Origin: an uncultured Lachnospiraceae bacterium
Lineage (GTDB): Bacteria; Bacillota; Clostridia; Lachnospirales; Lachnospiraceae
Assembly: GCA_910579645.1 (NCBI GenBank)
Contig: CAJTVK010000001.1
Span: 1 to 20,002 of the forward strand
Reading direction: 5' to 3'
DNA length: 20,002 bases
In this document: piece by piece, positions 5,660 through 13,899 of the stretch
Layout: each line of letters opens with the position of its first letter
Numbering within the stretch: the first letter of the stretch is position 1
Made by a program: the position numbers and the translations under genes
Notes under the pieces: generated by a model
Database searches by the model: none
The model's input: the letters and a program-made list of their open reading frames with translations, nothing else
Told to the model about the DNA's origin: nothing

Positions 5660-7975
5660 CTACTTTGGCATGCCCGCCGCAGAAGCGATTATCTGCATAT
5701 TTCCTTTCAGTTCCACTTCCCCAAACCCGCAAGGCAGCACAAAATGATCCCCTTTCTTAATCAGCTGACCGTTAATCAGCCCGTCCCCTTCTATGACACT
5801 CATATTCATAAAGGACTTCTCCTGCATAAAAGTAAATTCTTTTTCCACATCTATTTTCCATACCGTATAATATTGATTGGATTCCAGTATATTCATAGTA
5901 TTTGCCGGCAGATGCAGCGTGCTCTTTACGCTGCTGGAAATATCCTTAGCCGGAACGGCAATCACATCCATGCTTTTCTCCAGATGCAGTTCCCTCGGCT
6001 TTCCGTCTGCCAGCCTGCCGTAATCATAGAGACGGTAGGTAATGTCACTGCTCTGCTGCGTCTCCAAAATCATAAGGCCGCCTTTAATGGCATGAACCGT
6101 ACCGGGGTCAATCTGTATGAAATCCCCTCTGTTCACCGGAATTTCCCGAAGGAACTCCTGCCAACGTCCTTTCTCTATCATTTCCCGCATCTGTTCTTTT
6201 GTCCCGGCATTGTGCCCGATGACTAGGCCGGCTCCCTCGTCACAGTCCGCCACATACCAGCACTCCGTTTTCCCCAGGCTTCCGTTTTCGTTTTCCTTGG
6301 CATAAGCATCATCGGGATGTACCTGTATGCTCAGATCCTGCTTCGCGTCAATAATCTTAATCAGCAGCGGAAATCCGGGGGCATCATAGTTCCCAAACAG
6401 TTCCGGCTGTTCTGCCCACAATTCGGACAGCTTTTTTCCTTTATAATGTCCTTCCCTTACGATGCAGTCCCCATGAGGGTGTGCGCTGATTCCCCAACAT
6501 TCCCCGATTTTATCGGAAGGCAGGTCATAATGGAATTCTTTTCCCATACGCTCCCCTCCCCACACCATCTGTTTAAATACCGGTTCCAAAAACAAGATTT
6601 CTTTCACCGGTTCATTCACGCTAAGTCCCATTCCGTTCTCCTCCATAATCTTCTGATACCAGAACGCGGAATCTTTCACTATCCGTTTCTGGGTCGCAAA
6701 GTCTACATGCACAATGCCAAACCGCTCGTTATACCCTTTTTCCCATTCAAAATTATCCAAAAACGTCCAAAGGAAATATCCCCTTACATCCGCGCCGTCG
6801 TCACTGGCCCGCTGTAATGCAGACAGATATCTGTCAAGAAATGCAATCCTGTCCGGGTCATGCACCCTTCCGTCCGCCGAAACCATATCATGGCAAGACA
6901 TTCCGTTTTCCGTAATATACAGCGGATGCCCATACCTTTCATATAAAAACTTCACACCCCAATACAGCGCCTCCGGCGTTACCGGCCAGTTCGCGGCGGT
7001 TTTGGCATACCCTGCTTCCCTCCCGACGAACTCCGGTTCCCCGTCAGCCCCTGCACGCACTATATATCCGTTATATATATTCTGTCCCATAAAATCCAAT
7101 GGCTGGGAAATCAAAGCCATGTCCTCGTCCGTAATTTCCGGCAGAAATTCCGCATATTTTTTCATTCCCTCTTCCGGATAGTGTCCCAGGAACACCGGAT
7201 CGGAAAACCATGCCACATTCCATGTCCAGTTCTCCAGCGGATTATAAAAACCAAACAATGCTTTTTTCGCCGCTTCCACATCCTCCCTGCTCCCTGTTGC
7301 CGGATAAGCCATGCCGCAGGTAGGCGCATAACCTATTTTTATGGCACGGCGGGCATATTCCCGCAGGTTTATCACAGCCTGCCCATGGGCGCGCAAGGCA
7401 TTATGGGCAATTTTAAACACATCTTTTGGCGGAAGCGTCAGCCCCGGCGCATGCACGCCCGAAAGATGTCCTAATCCCACAAAACACTGCGGCTCGTTCA
7501 GTGTAATAAAATACTCGCACAAATCCGAAAAGTTCTCCGCCACCACTCTGGCATATTCCCCAAACCACCGGATAATCCCTTCATTCAGCCAGCCGCCCTT
7601 ATCCTGCAGTGCCTGAGGCAATTCCCAATGGTACATCGTAATATACGGAGTGATTCCGTTTTTTATCATTTCCTGCAGCATGTCACGGTAAAACCGTATT
7701 CCGCCTTCGTTTATCCTTCCCGTCCCCTTGGGCAGTATTCTGGCCCAGTTCAGGGAAAAACGATAATGCCTGATTCCCAACAGACGCATCAGCGCAAAGT
7801 CTTCTTTATATCTGTGTATGCCGTCACAGGTTACATCCGCGTTCTGCCCATCTGCTATCTTGCCGGCCGCGGCAAAAGTATCCCATATGGTCTGCCCGCA
7901 GCCGTCGCCCTCCGCTCTCCCCTCTGTCTGATAGGCACTGCTTGCAACGCCCCATGCAAAATCCTCCCGAAACAT
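5660..7975 (-). CDS. Fusion: GH1 beta-glycosidase + type I mannose-6-phosphate isomerase
   Basis: 771 residues in one uninterrupted frame from the ATG at 7975 (AAGGAGG upstream). Residues 1-445 are a complete GH1 retaining beta-glycosidase: substrate-site YHWELP (115-120), acid/base Glu161 in TLNEP, nucleophile Glu356 in ITENG, and FLWTFLDNFEW (401-411). After a linker (about 446-458), residues 459-771 form a whole type I phosphomannose isomerase: zinc ligands in QVHPDD (Gln551, His553), Glu571 in KTECWYV, and His628 in PGTVHAI. GH1 would remove glucose or mannose from oligosaccharide ends; the isomerase makes fructose-6-phosphate from mannose-6-phosphate. No signal peptide, so cytoplasmic. 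It is the last gene of the mannan operon, 30 bp after the chemoreceptor gene. Both parts keep their catalytic residues, so both are probably active. The GH1 sugar specificity is not certain. Confidence 0.93.
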   Translation of the reverse strand: MFREDFAWGVASSAYQTEGRAEGDGCGQTIWDTFAAAGKIADGQNADVTCDGIHRYKEDFALMRLLGIRHYRFSLNWARILPKGTGRINEGGIRFYRDMLQEMIKNGITPYITMYHWELPQALQDKGGWLNEGIIRWFGEYARVVAENFSDLCEYFITLNEPQCFVGLGHLSGVHAPGLTLPPKDVFKIAHNALRAHGQAVINLREYARRAIKIGYAPTCGMAYPATGSREDVEAAKKALFGFYNPLENWTWNVAWFSDPVFLGHYPEEGMKKYAEFLPEITDEDMALISQPLDFMGQNIYNGYIVRAGADGEPEFVGREAGYAKTAANWPVTPEALYWGVKFLYERYGHPLYITENGMSCHDMVSADGRVHDPDRIAFLDRYLSALQRASDDGADVRGYFLWTFLDNFEWEKGYNERFGIVHVDFATQKRIVKDSAFWYQKIMEENGMGLSVNEPVKEILFLEPVFKQMVWGGERMGKEFHYDLPSDKIGECWGISAHPHGDCIVREGHYKGKKLSELWAEQPELFGNYDAPGFPLLIKIIDAKQDLSIQVHPDDAYAKENENGSLGKTECWYVADCDEGAGLVIGHNAGTKEQMREMIEKGRWQEFLREIPVNRGDFIQIDPGTVHAIKGGLMILETQQSSDITYRLYDYGRLADGKPRELHLEKSMDVIAVPAKDISSSVKSTLHLPANTMNILESNQYYTVWKIDVEKEFTFMQEKSFMNMSVIEGDGLINGQLIKKGDHFVLPCGFGEVELKGNMQIIASAAGMPK

Positions 7976-8005
7976 TTTCCGTCCTCCTTTTTCGCCAAAA
8001 AACCT

Positions 8006-10240
8006 TTATACCGTGAATCTGCTGATGGAACCATCCAATGCAGCCGCTTCTTTCTTCAGCTGTTCCACTTCCTCCGTCAGATCGGAAATTACTTTTACCT
8101 GTCCGTCCAAAGCGGCCGTAACTTCTTCCGTAGCGACGGCAGACTGCTCGGATACGACGCTGATGCTCCGTATGGATTCCTGCACCATATCCTTTTCCCT
8201 GTTAATTTCCCTCATGCCGTCCGCAATATCCTTCAGCCCGTTTACAAGCCTTTCCACACAGTCATTGATTTCACCGAATACCTGAACCGTCTCTTTCAGT
8301 GCGTCCGCCTGCGCAAAGACGATTGTTTCCGCTTCCCTTGCGGAATCCGTAGTCTTTTCGGTAGTTTCCACAATATTTTCCACTATTTTCTTTATGCTTT
8401 TCCCTGCCTGCATGGACTCATCCGCCAGCTTCCGGATTTCCTCCGCCACCACGGAAAAACCCTTGCCGTTCTCACCGGCCCTGGCCGCCTCTATGGAAGC
8501 ATTCAGAGAAAGAAGGTTGGTCTGTCTGGCAATACTGTTAATCGTATCAATAAATTTCTCAATTTCCGCGGAACGCTCCTGCACATCATTGATGTTTTCC
8601 ACCAGAACCTTAGTGATTGCCACAGTAGTTTCGGTCTTCCCGCTCAGTTCATCCACAATCACCCGTCCCTGACCCACTGCCGCGGTTGCCCGCTCTATCG
8701 TATTGCCCATATCGTCGGCGCCTTCGCATGCGCTGTCCACCTTCTGCGCAAAGTCTGCCATCTTACTGTTGCTTATATCCGCGTCCTTTGCCTGTGTCTG
8801 CGTACCCGATGCCACATCGTCCACAGCGCCCGATATTTCCTTAATAGAAGTATTGATTGTATCCGATTTCAGTGCCACCCCGTCCGCCATCTCTTTTACC
8901 TGATTCCCGAACTTCTTCATGTCTGACATCAACGTACGCATGCTTGCCAGCATATCATTCAGCCCCTTCGCCAATAGGCCGAACTCATCCTTGCGCTTTA
9001 TGTCAAACCGCTGGGTCAGGTCGCCTTCCGAAACTTTATCCAGCCCGTCTGTCATTATGTTTACCGATTTACTCATGCCTGCTGCAATTGTGCTTCCGAT
9101 GACAAATGCAATGATGCATGCCAATATAATCATAATAATGCATAAATTGCGGATAAAGCTAACTTCTTTCACTATATTGCTCTGCGGAATCAGGCTGCAC
9201 ATCATAATTCCGGTCTTTCCTATCGGCGCGTACAAATACAAGTAGCTGTCCCCGCCGTATTTTACATATTTGCTGCCGCCCTCCTCCGCTTCCAGGCTCT
9301 CCGCATAAAATTCTTTATCCGTAAAAACAGGTTCCGTGCTTTCCGGCTTTATTCCTTCTCCGTCCTGCTGAATGCGGATTACTTCCCTTCCGTCCTGCGT
9401 AATCAGGGCTTTGATGCTGTTTTCGCCGAAATCCATGCCGTTCAGCATTTCCTCCACGGTCTCCATATTAATGTCCATGACAAGAAAAGTATTGGTTCTT
9501 AAAAACTTCTGGTAAAAAACAAGTCCGTATTGTTCCGGCTCCATCTTCATCTGTTCATCCAGAAAAGTATGATACCCCAGCCAAGTATTTTTCCGCGTAT
9601 TGTTTTCCTGAAAATATCTGCCCTCCGGCGACTGGAAAAACTGTTCCAACGGATGATCGCCCATAGAGCCTGATGCCGAAGTTATGTACGTCCCGTTTTC
9701 GGGAATTATGCTGTAGCTGTAAATATATTTCACGCTGGCCTTTACCTGAAGCAGATTCTTTTTCGCATCACGCCAATACTGCATGGCGATGGATTCATCC
9801 TTTTTTGTATAATAATCATAATAGGACGATAAATCATCACCAGCCACCAATTCCAGTGCCTTACTGGATACATTCCCGGTCAGCAATTCACAATACATAC
9901 CCATGGCTTTCAAAGTGGATTCGGAAGACTCTTCTACTTTTTTCTTAATCGTATCGGAGGCAGTCATATAGGAAACTACCCCCAATATAATAATCAGCAC
10001 GATAGGTACCAGAAATGCTCTCGTCAACGTTCCCTTAATGCTTGTATTCCCCCTCGGGACAGACTGTTTTCCCTTGAAAGAAGGTTTCCTTCCTTTCCGG
10101 GGTTCCGGCTGGTCTGCCCTTTTTGCCTTCTTCCCCTCGCCCATGCCGGCCGAGCCGGCCTTTGCACCGTTTCCCTTCCCCGCCGCTTTTTGCAGGCGCA
10201 GCTTCTGCTTCTCACCCTTACCGCTCTTTTCTGTCCCCAT
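8006..10240 (-). CDS. Methyl-accepting chemotaxis protein with basic N-terminal extension
   Basis: 744 residues; the start at 10240 has AGGAGG close upstream, next to the stop of the esterase gene at 10250. Domain order: a lysine/arginine/glycine-rich cytoplasmic extension (1-70), transmembrane segment 1 (about 74-94), an extracellular sensor region (95-362, Cache-like in appearance), transmembrane segment 2 (about 364-388), HAMP (about 388-442), and a signalling coiled coil to the end. The hairpin tip that contacts CheA/CheW is clear around 567-606 (SIARQTNLLSLNASIEAARA, then GKGFSVVAEEIRKLA). The C-terminus (SRFTV) lacks a CheR-binding pentapeptide. Its place inside the mannan operon suggests that it senses the imported sugars or the binding-protein complex; this is inference. 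The 70-residue basic N-terminus is unusual for the family. Confidence 0.95.
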   Translation of the reverse strand: MGTEKSGKGEKQKLRLQKAAGKGNGAKAGSAGMGEGKKAKRADQPEPRKGRKPSFKGKQSVPRGNTSIKGTLTRAFLVPIVLIIILGVVSYMTASDTIKKKVEESSESTLKAMGMYCELLTGNVSSKALELVAGDDLSSYYDYYTKKDESIAMQYWRDAKKNLLQVKASVKYIYSYSIIPENGTYITSASGSMGDHPLEQFFQSPEGRYFQENNTRKNTWLGYHTFLDEQMKMEPEQYGLVFYQKFLRTNTFLVMDINMETVEEMLNGMDFGENSIKALITQDGREVIRIQQDGEGIKPESTEPVFTDKEFYAESLEAEEGGSKYVKYGGDSYLYLYAPIGKTGIMMCSLIPQSNIVKEVSFIRNLCIIMIILACIIAFVIGSTIAAGMSKSVNIMTDGLDKVSEGDLTQRFDIKRKDEFGLLAKGLNDMLASMRTLMSDMKKFGNQVKEMADGVALKSDTINTSIKEISGAVDDVASGTQTQAKDADISNSKMADFAQKVDSACEGADDMGNTIERATAAVGQGRVIVDELSGKTETTVAITKVLVENINDVQERSAEIEKFIDTINSIARQTNLLSLNASIEAARAGENGKGFSVVAEEIRKLADESMQAGKSIKKIVENIVETTEKTTDSAREAETIVFAQADALKETVQVFGEINDCVERLVNGLKDIADGMREINREKDMVQESIRSISVVSEQSAVATEEVTAALDGQVKVISDLTEEVEQLKKEAAALDGSISRFTV

Positions 10241-10249
10241 ATTCTCCTC

Positions 10250-11386
10250 CTATTGTGAACCTATCACCGATACAAGATAAAACGGAACTGCCACCTCCTT
10301 ACTTTCTACAATAGTGATTTCCACCGTGTGTATTTTATTCTCCAGACATTCCGCAACCGTATCGATATACAAACAGTCACCCCAGTCCTCATCGAAATTC
10401 CCATCCAGAATACGGGCATCCCCTTCCCTGCCATCCACTATGACACGCGCCACCGGAGCCGGTTTCCTGACGGATTTCCGATATTGAACCGCTATTCCCG
10501 TTCCTTTTATTTTAAATACTATTTTATCATTTATATTGCTTGCAGTCCAACCTTTTCGGAAATTTCTTTCGTCATTTTCCGTTCCGTTCTTTACTTCTTT
10601 CTCAAAACCCAGGCACTCCGCCTCATAGGTGTCATTTTGATAGCGGACCGAGTTCTCATAGGCATTGGGCGTTACAGGCACAGGCAATTCCCCGCCCCGG
10701 TCTTCCCCTTCGTCTTCCGCCTCTTTTTCCTTATACACTTCTTCCAGAAAACCGCAGATTACCGCCGCCGCCAAAGCGTGTCCCTTATCATTGGGATGAA
10801 GATCGTCAGGCGTAATTTCCCTGGCCTGCAGTTCCCCTTCCTCCACTTTCCGGTAAATCACCGGCTTCATGCTGATGCTGGGAAGCCCGTAAGCCTTCCC
10901 CACTGCCCGATGCTGCTCTTCCGCATTCACCCCGTTGTCATAGCGGACATTATGCACCAAGAGAACTGCCGGCCGGGAACCGCTCCCGTAAATTCTCCGT
11001 ATCAGCCCTTCATAAGTTTCCGCAAAATGTGCCTCGGCTTCATCGTTTACGCTAAACTCCACCACTACAAAGTCCGGCGAATGCCGAAGCAGATCATCCT
11101 GCACCCTTGCCACGCCGAACTGTGACGTAGTGCCTCCCACTCCTGCATTGACATAAGTAAACCCGGTACCCGGAAAAGCCTTTTCCCACCATTGAAATAC
11201 CCGGTATGCATAGCAAGTCTGAGGGGATGAGGACAGAGACCCCTGCGTAATGGATCCTCCGATAAACCCAATCGTCAGTTTTTCCCCTTCCGACGCGCGT
11301 ACCATACATTTTTTCAGCCGTCTTAAATTTCCCCGTTCCACAATGCCTTCTCTATAATCCATGCCATATTGTTCCAATATATTCAT
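10250..11386 (-). CDS. SGNH acetyl esterase, CE17-like, with C-terminal carbohydrate-binding-type domain
   Basis: 378 residues from the ATG at 11386 (AAGGAG upstream). The SGNH hydrolase domain covers about 35-220: block I GGSIT with nucleophile Ser45, block II GVGGTT (82-87), block III SVND with Asn114, and block V DDLHPND with catalytic Asp194 and His197. A charged linker (220-232) leads to a beta-rich domain of about 140 residues. This layout matches the two-domain CE17 mannan acetyl esterases, in which a CBM35-type module follows the SGNH domain and the enzyme removes 2-O-acetyl groups from mannose; the match is recalled, not searched. There is no signal peptide, so it acts on imported oligosaccharides. 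It lies 48 bp after the CE2-type gene and just before the chemoreceptor gene. Confidence 0.85.
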   Translation of the reverse strand: MNILEQYGMDYREGIVERGNLRRLKKCMVRASEGEKLTIGFIGGSITQGSLSSSPQTCYAYRVFQWWEKAFPGTGFTYVNAGVGGTTSQFGVARVQDDLLRHSPDFVVVEFSVNDEAEAHFAETYEGLIRRIYGSGSRPAVLLVHNVRYDNGVNAEEQHRAVGKAYGLPSISMKPVIYRKVEEGELQAREITPDDLHPNDKGHALAAAVICGFLEEVYKEKEAEDEGEDRGGELPVPVTPNAYENSVRYQNDTYEAECLGFEKEVKNGTENDERNFRKGWTASNINDKIVFKIKGTGIAVQYRKSVRKPAPVARVIVDGREGDARILDGNFDEDWGDCLYIDTVAECLENKIHTVEITIVESKEVAVPFYLVSVIGSQ

Positions 11387-11434
11387 TTTCCACGTCTCCT
11401 TTTTTCCTTCCGCCGTCTCTCCGACAGCCGCCTC

Positions 11435-12496
11435 TCATCCTTCCTCCGTCCAAATGCCTTCGCCCAGCCCTTCCAGAAACGCCGTCAATTCTGCCGCCAT
11501 TTTCTCCGCCTCCGGAATCCTGATATGCCCCGGCGTCCCCCTCCCGTTATTGCTGTACAGAAAATGGTACAGATTCCCGTCCTCCTTACGCAGCTCCCCC
11601 GCTGTCTCCCCAATCGCCCTGTCCCAATTGCTGTCATGGTTCAGTATCGTAGTCGCCAGGACCAAGGCAGCTTTCGGATAAATCTGCCGGAGCCTGCGGA
11701 TAAAGCCTTTGTAATGCTCCCTCCATTTTACTGCCTTTGCCCCGTCATAGTCCTCTGCCATATAGTCCTCCGGATGGCTGTCATTCTGCCCGATTGCCAC
11801 AATGACCACATGGGGGCGGTAGCGGTTAAAATCCCACTGCTTCTGCGGACCCAACTGCGGCTGGTACTGAATCTTATCGTAAATTTCTTCCATGCCCATA
11901 TAGTCCGGCTCCATAAACCAGCCCGTCCCATGAAGAAGAGCTATCCCCCCTTGGGCAATGTCATGAATCTGTGCCTTTAAATTCCGGGCAGTCATCCATG
12001 CGTAAGAATAATAGCTGTTGGAATATTCCCCGTTATGCACCGGGTCTTCTTTCCCCGTAAATTCCACCGCTTCCGACACTTCCCCGGCAGACACGCTGTC
12101 GCCGTACACCTCTATCTTCCGTGCCGGCAAAGGAGCCGGACATTCCACTACGGCCCCGTCCTCCGCCAGAAAACCGTAAAACCGGAAAGTGTGACAGGAA
12201 TCCTGCCTTTTGAACAGCAGCACCTCATGCATGCCGTCTGCCAGCTGTTCCGCCAAAGGCAGCACAACCTCATACTCTGTCCGGGGCAGCCTGATGACCC
12301 CTTGCTTTCCGTCAATGATATACCCCAGATAATTGTCCCAATAAGCCTGCCTGTTACTTACCTTCACCATCAGGCTTCTGCCGCTTACCCGGACAGCCAC
12401 GCTGCTGCATGGGTATACAAATTCCGGAGACTGCATATCTTCAAAATCAATCCGCCCGCAATACTGCAGGCAGGCATGATCCGGCTTTATCCACAT
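11435..12496 (-). CDS. CE2-type acetyl esterase (jelly-roll + SGNH domains)
   Basis: 353 residues starting at the ATG at 12496, in front of which lies AAAGGAAAGGCGG; the open frame to 12565 adds 23 residues from a hairpin region. Residues 1-120 form the beta-sandwich (jelly-roll) typical of family CE2; 125-345 are the SGNH hydrolase: GDSVSAGE with nucleophile Ser134, GGIAL (183-187), GQND with Asn238, and His324 in TPGHIRIPEAEKMA. CE2 enzymes normally use a Ser-His dyad and remove 3-, 4- and 6-O-acetyl groups from mannans, complementing the CE17 2-O specificity. No signal peptide, hence cytoplasmic. Next to GH130 phosphorylases, which need unacetylated ends, its role is preparation of oligosaccharides for phosphorolysis. 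Confidence 0.87.
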   Translation of the reverse strand: MWIKPDHACLQYCGRIDFEDMQSPEFVYPCSSVAVRVSGRSLMVKVSNRQAYWDNYLGYIIDGKQGVIRLPRTEYEVVLPLAEQLADGMHEVLLFKRQDSCHTFRFYGFLAEDGAVVECPAPLPARKIEVYGDSVSAGEVSEAVEFTGKEDPVHNGEYSNSYYSYAWMTARNLKAQIHDIAQGGIALLHGTGWFMEPDYMGMEEIYDKIQYQPQLGPQKQWDFNRYRPHVVIVAIGQNDSHPEDYMAEDYDGAKAVKWREHYKGFIRRLRQIYPKAALVLATTILNHDSNWDRAIGETAGELRKEDGNLYHFLYSNNGRGTPGHIRIPEAEKMAAELTAFLEGLGEGIWTEEG

Positions 12497-12541
12497 ATTA
12501 TCGTACCGCCTTTCCTTTTTATTCCCGCGAATCGGTTTACA

Positions 12542-12589
12542 ATAGCAGCCCATGCTCCGAGCCATCGGAGTCAGGGCTGCTATCTTTTT
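12542..12589. terminator. Long hairpin in the GH130_2-CE2 gap, T run on the plus strand
   Basis: ATAGCAGCCC (12542-12551) pairs with GGGCTGCTAT (12574-12583), and inside it CTCCGA (12555-12560) pairs with TCGGAG (12565-12570) around GCCA. The two stems are separated by a 3x3 internal loop. C and five T follow on the plus strand, so it looks like a terminator for antisense transcription. In the operon mRNA it is an intercistronic stem without a following U tract, so read-through is expected. Confidence 0.55.
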
Positions 12590-12688
12590 ACCGCTCTCTT
12601 TCTGCTATTCTTCCTTCCGGCTCTCCTCGGAAAATGTTCCGGAAAGCTTTCCGCCCACGTTCCGCATTGCCGTGCCTGCGCCTTCCCG

Positions 12689-13711
12689 TTATCTCCTGCC
12701 GATTTCCGTATCGGATGCCGTCACTGCGCTGTGTTCCTTAATATAAGCCACAATATCCTCCAGCTGAGTAAAGGCAAGCCCCACATAGCTGTCCGCCGCG
12801 CCGTAATAAACCGCAATCCTGCCGCTCTCGGAGTCATGAATCGTTGCACAGGGGAAACATACATTAGGCACAAACCCTCTTTCCTCATACCATTCCTCCG
12901 GCGTCAGAAGGAAATTCTCACATCTGTATTTCACCACAGACGGATTGTCAATATCCAGAATCGCCCCGCCGATGGAATATACATATCCGTTGCAGGTGCC
13001 GGTCACGCCATGATAGAACAGCAGCCAGCCTTCCGTCGTTTCAATCGGGGCAGCGCCGCCGCCGATTTTCAGCGATTCCCACCATTCACTCCCTTTGCCC
13101 ATCACATGCCTATGCTTTCCCCAGTATACCAAATCCGGGCTTTCGCTCACGAAAATATCGCCGAAAGGGGTATGGCCGCTGTCACTGGGACGGCTGAGCA
13201 TTACGAAATTGCCGTTTATCTTTCTTGGAAACAGCACTGCATTTCTGTTAAAAGGAAGGAACGGATTTTCCAACCGTACAAAAGTCTTAAAGTCCGTCGT
13301 CTTCGCCATGCCGATGGCCGCTCCGTAAAAGCCCTGGCACCAGATAATATAATAAGTATCCTCCACTTTCACCAGACGGGGATCGTAAGCATAGACCGGC
13401 ATGAAAGGTTTCCCCTCTTCGTCCACGAAAGGAATCTTTTCCTCATCGAAATCCCAATGAATGGCATCCTTGCTTCTTCCCATATAGATATACGGGATGC
13501 CGTTTACTTGCTCGCCCCGGAACACACCGATAAATTCCTCGCCGTAAGGCATGACCGCGCTGTTGAAAATCCTTGCCACTCCCTTTACCGGATTCCTTCC
13601 GATAATCGGGTTTTCTGTATATCTCCATATAGGGGCATCTTTCAGCCCTTCCGGCCTTTCCTGCCAAGGAACATTTTTTACCGGCTCACTAATCATCTTT
13701 ATATCGCTCAT
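12689..13711 (-). CDS. GH130_2-type beta-1,4-mannooligosaccharide phosphorylase
   Basis: 340 residues from the ATG at 13711 (AAAGGG upstream); the frame to 13753 is longer but less well supported. It is a five-bladed beta-propeller GH130 enzyme: GVARIFNSA (44-52), FRGEQ, then AYDPRL with the general acid Asp110, RNAVLFP, LSRPSD, and GGGAAPI with the phosphate site nearby. Its length and lack of the long N-terminal helix of GH130_1 place it with subfamily 2, which splits the non-reducing mannose from beta-1,4-mannooligosaccharides with phosphate, giving alpha-mannose-1-phosphate. It stands 178 bp after the GH130_1 gene with GC-rich hairpins between. Cytoplasmic, no signal peptide. Subfamily assignment rests on length and context and is good but not proven. 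Confidence 0.9.
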   Translation of the reverse strand: MSDIKMISEPVKNVPWQERPEGLKDAPIWRYTENPIIGRNPVKGVARIFNSAVMPYGEEFIGVFRGEQVNGIPYIYMGRSKDAIHWDFDEEKIPFVDEEGKPFMPVYAYDPRLVKVEDTYYIIWCQGFYGAAIGMAKTTDFKTFVRLENPFLPFNRNAVLFPRKINGNFVMLSRPSDSGHTPFGDIFVSESPDLVYWGKHRHVMGKGSEWWESLKIGGGAAPIETTEGWLLFYHGVTGTCNGYVYSIGGAILDIDNPSVVKYRCENFLLTPEEWYEERGFVPNVCFPCATIHDSESGRIAVYYGAADSYVGLAFTQLEDIVAYIKEHSAVTASDTEIGRR

Positions 13712-13832
13712 CTTTATCGACCCTTTCTTAATAATATATAGTATCTTTTCCATCCAATGTTTTCTATCTTTCCGCGCTTGTTTTCCGCATCATAAAATCC
13801 GCTCCGCTGCCATGCACATCCTTCCTGTTTTC

Positions 13833-13850
13833 CGGCCGGCTGCCCGGCCG
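13833..13850 (-). other. All-GC intercistronic hairpin between the two GH130 genes
   Basis: CGGCCGG (13833-13839) and CCGGCCG (13844-13850) pair perfectly around a four-base loop. No T tract follows on either strand, so it is not a normal terminator. It may block exonucleases or slow ribosomes and polymerase between the phosphorylase genes. Confidence 0.5.
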
Positions 13851-13882
13851 CAGGCAAAGGACATAGGACTTACGCCGCTGCC

Positions 13883-13899
13883 GGGCAGATTATCTGCCC
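13883..13899 (-). other. Hairpin whose loop is the GH130_1 stop codon
   Basis: GGGCAGA (13883-13889) and TCTGCCC (13893-13899) are perfectly complementary, and the three-base loop is exactly the stop codon TAA of the GH130_1 gene (13892-13890). An alternative pairing with CTGCC just downstream is possible. The next hairpin at 13833-13850 follows 33 bases later in the transcript. Confidence 0.5.

Noticed and set aside
7628..8926. 432-codon plus-strand open frame
   Set aside because: Antisense to the GH1 and chemoreceptor coding regions, no recognisable domain and no ribosome site.
12035..13741. 568-codon plus-strand open frame
   Set aside because: It lies fully antisense to the CE2 and GH130_2 genes, whose catalytic motifs are intact; its composition is that of an antisense shadow.
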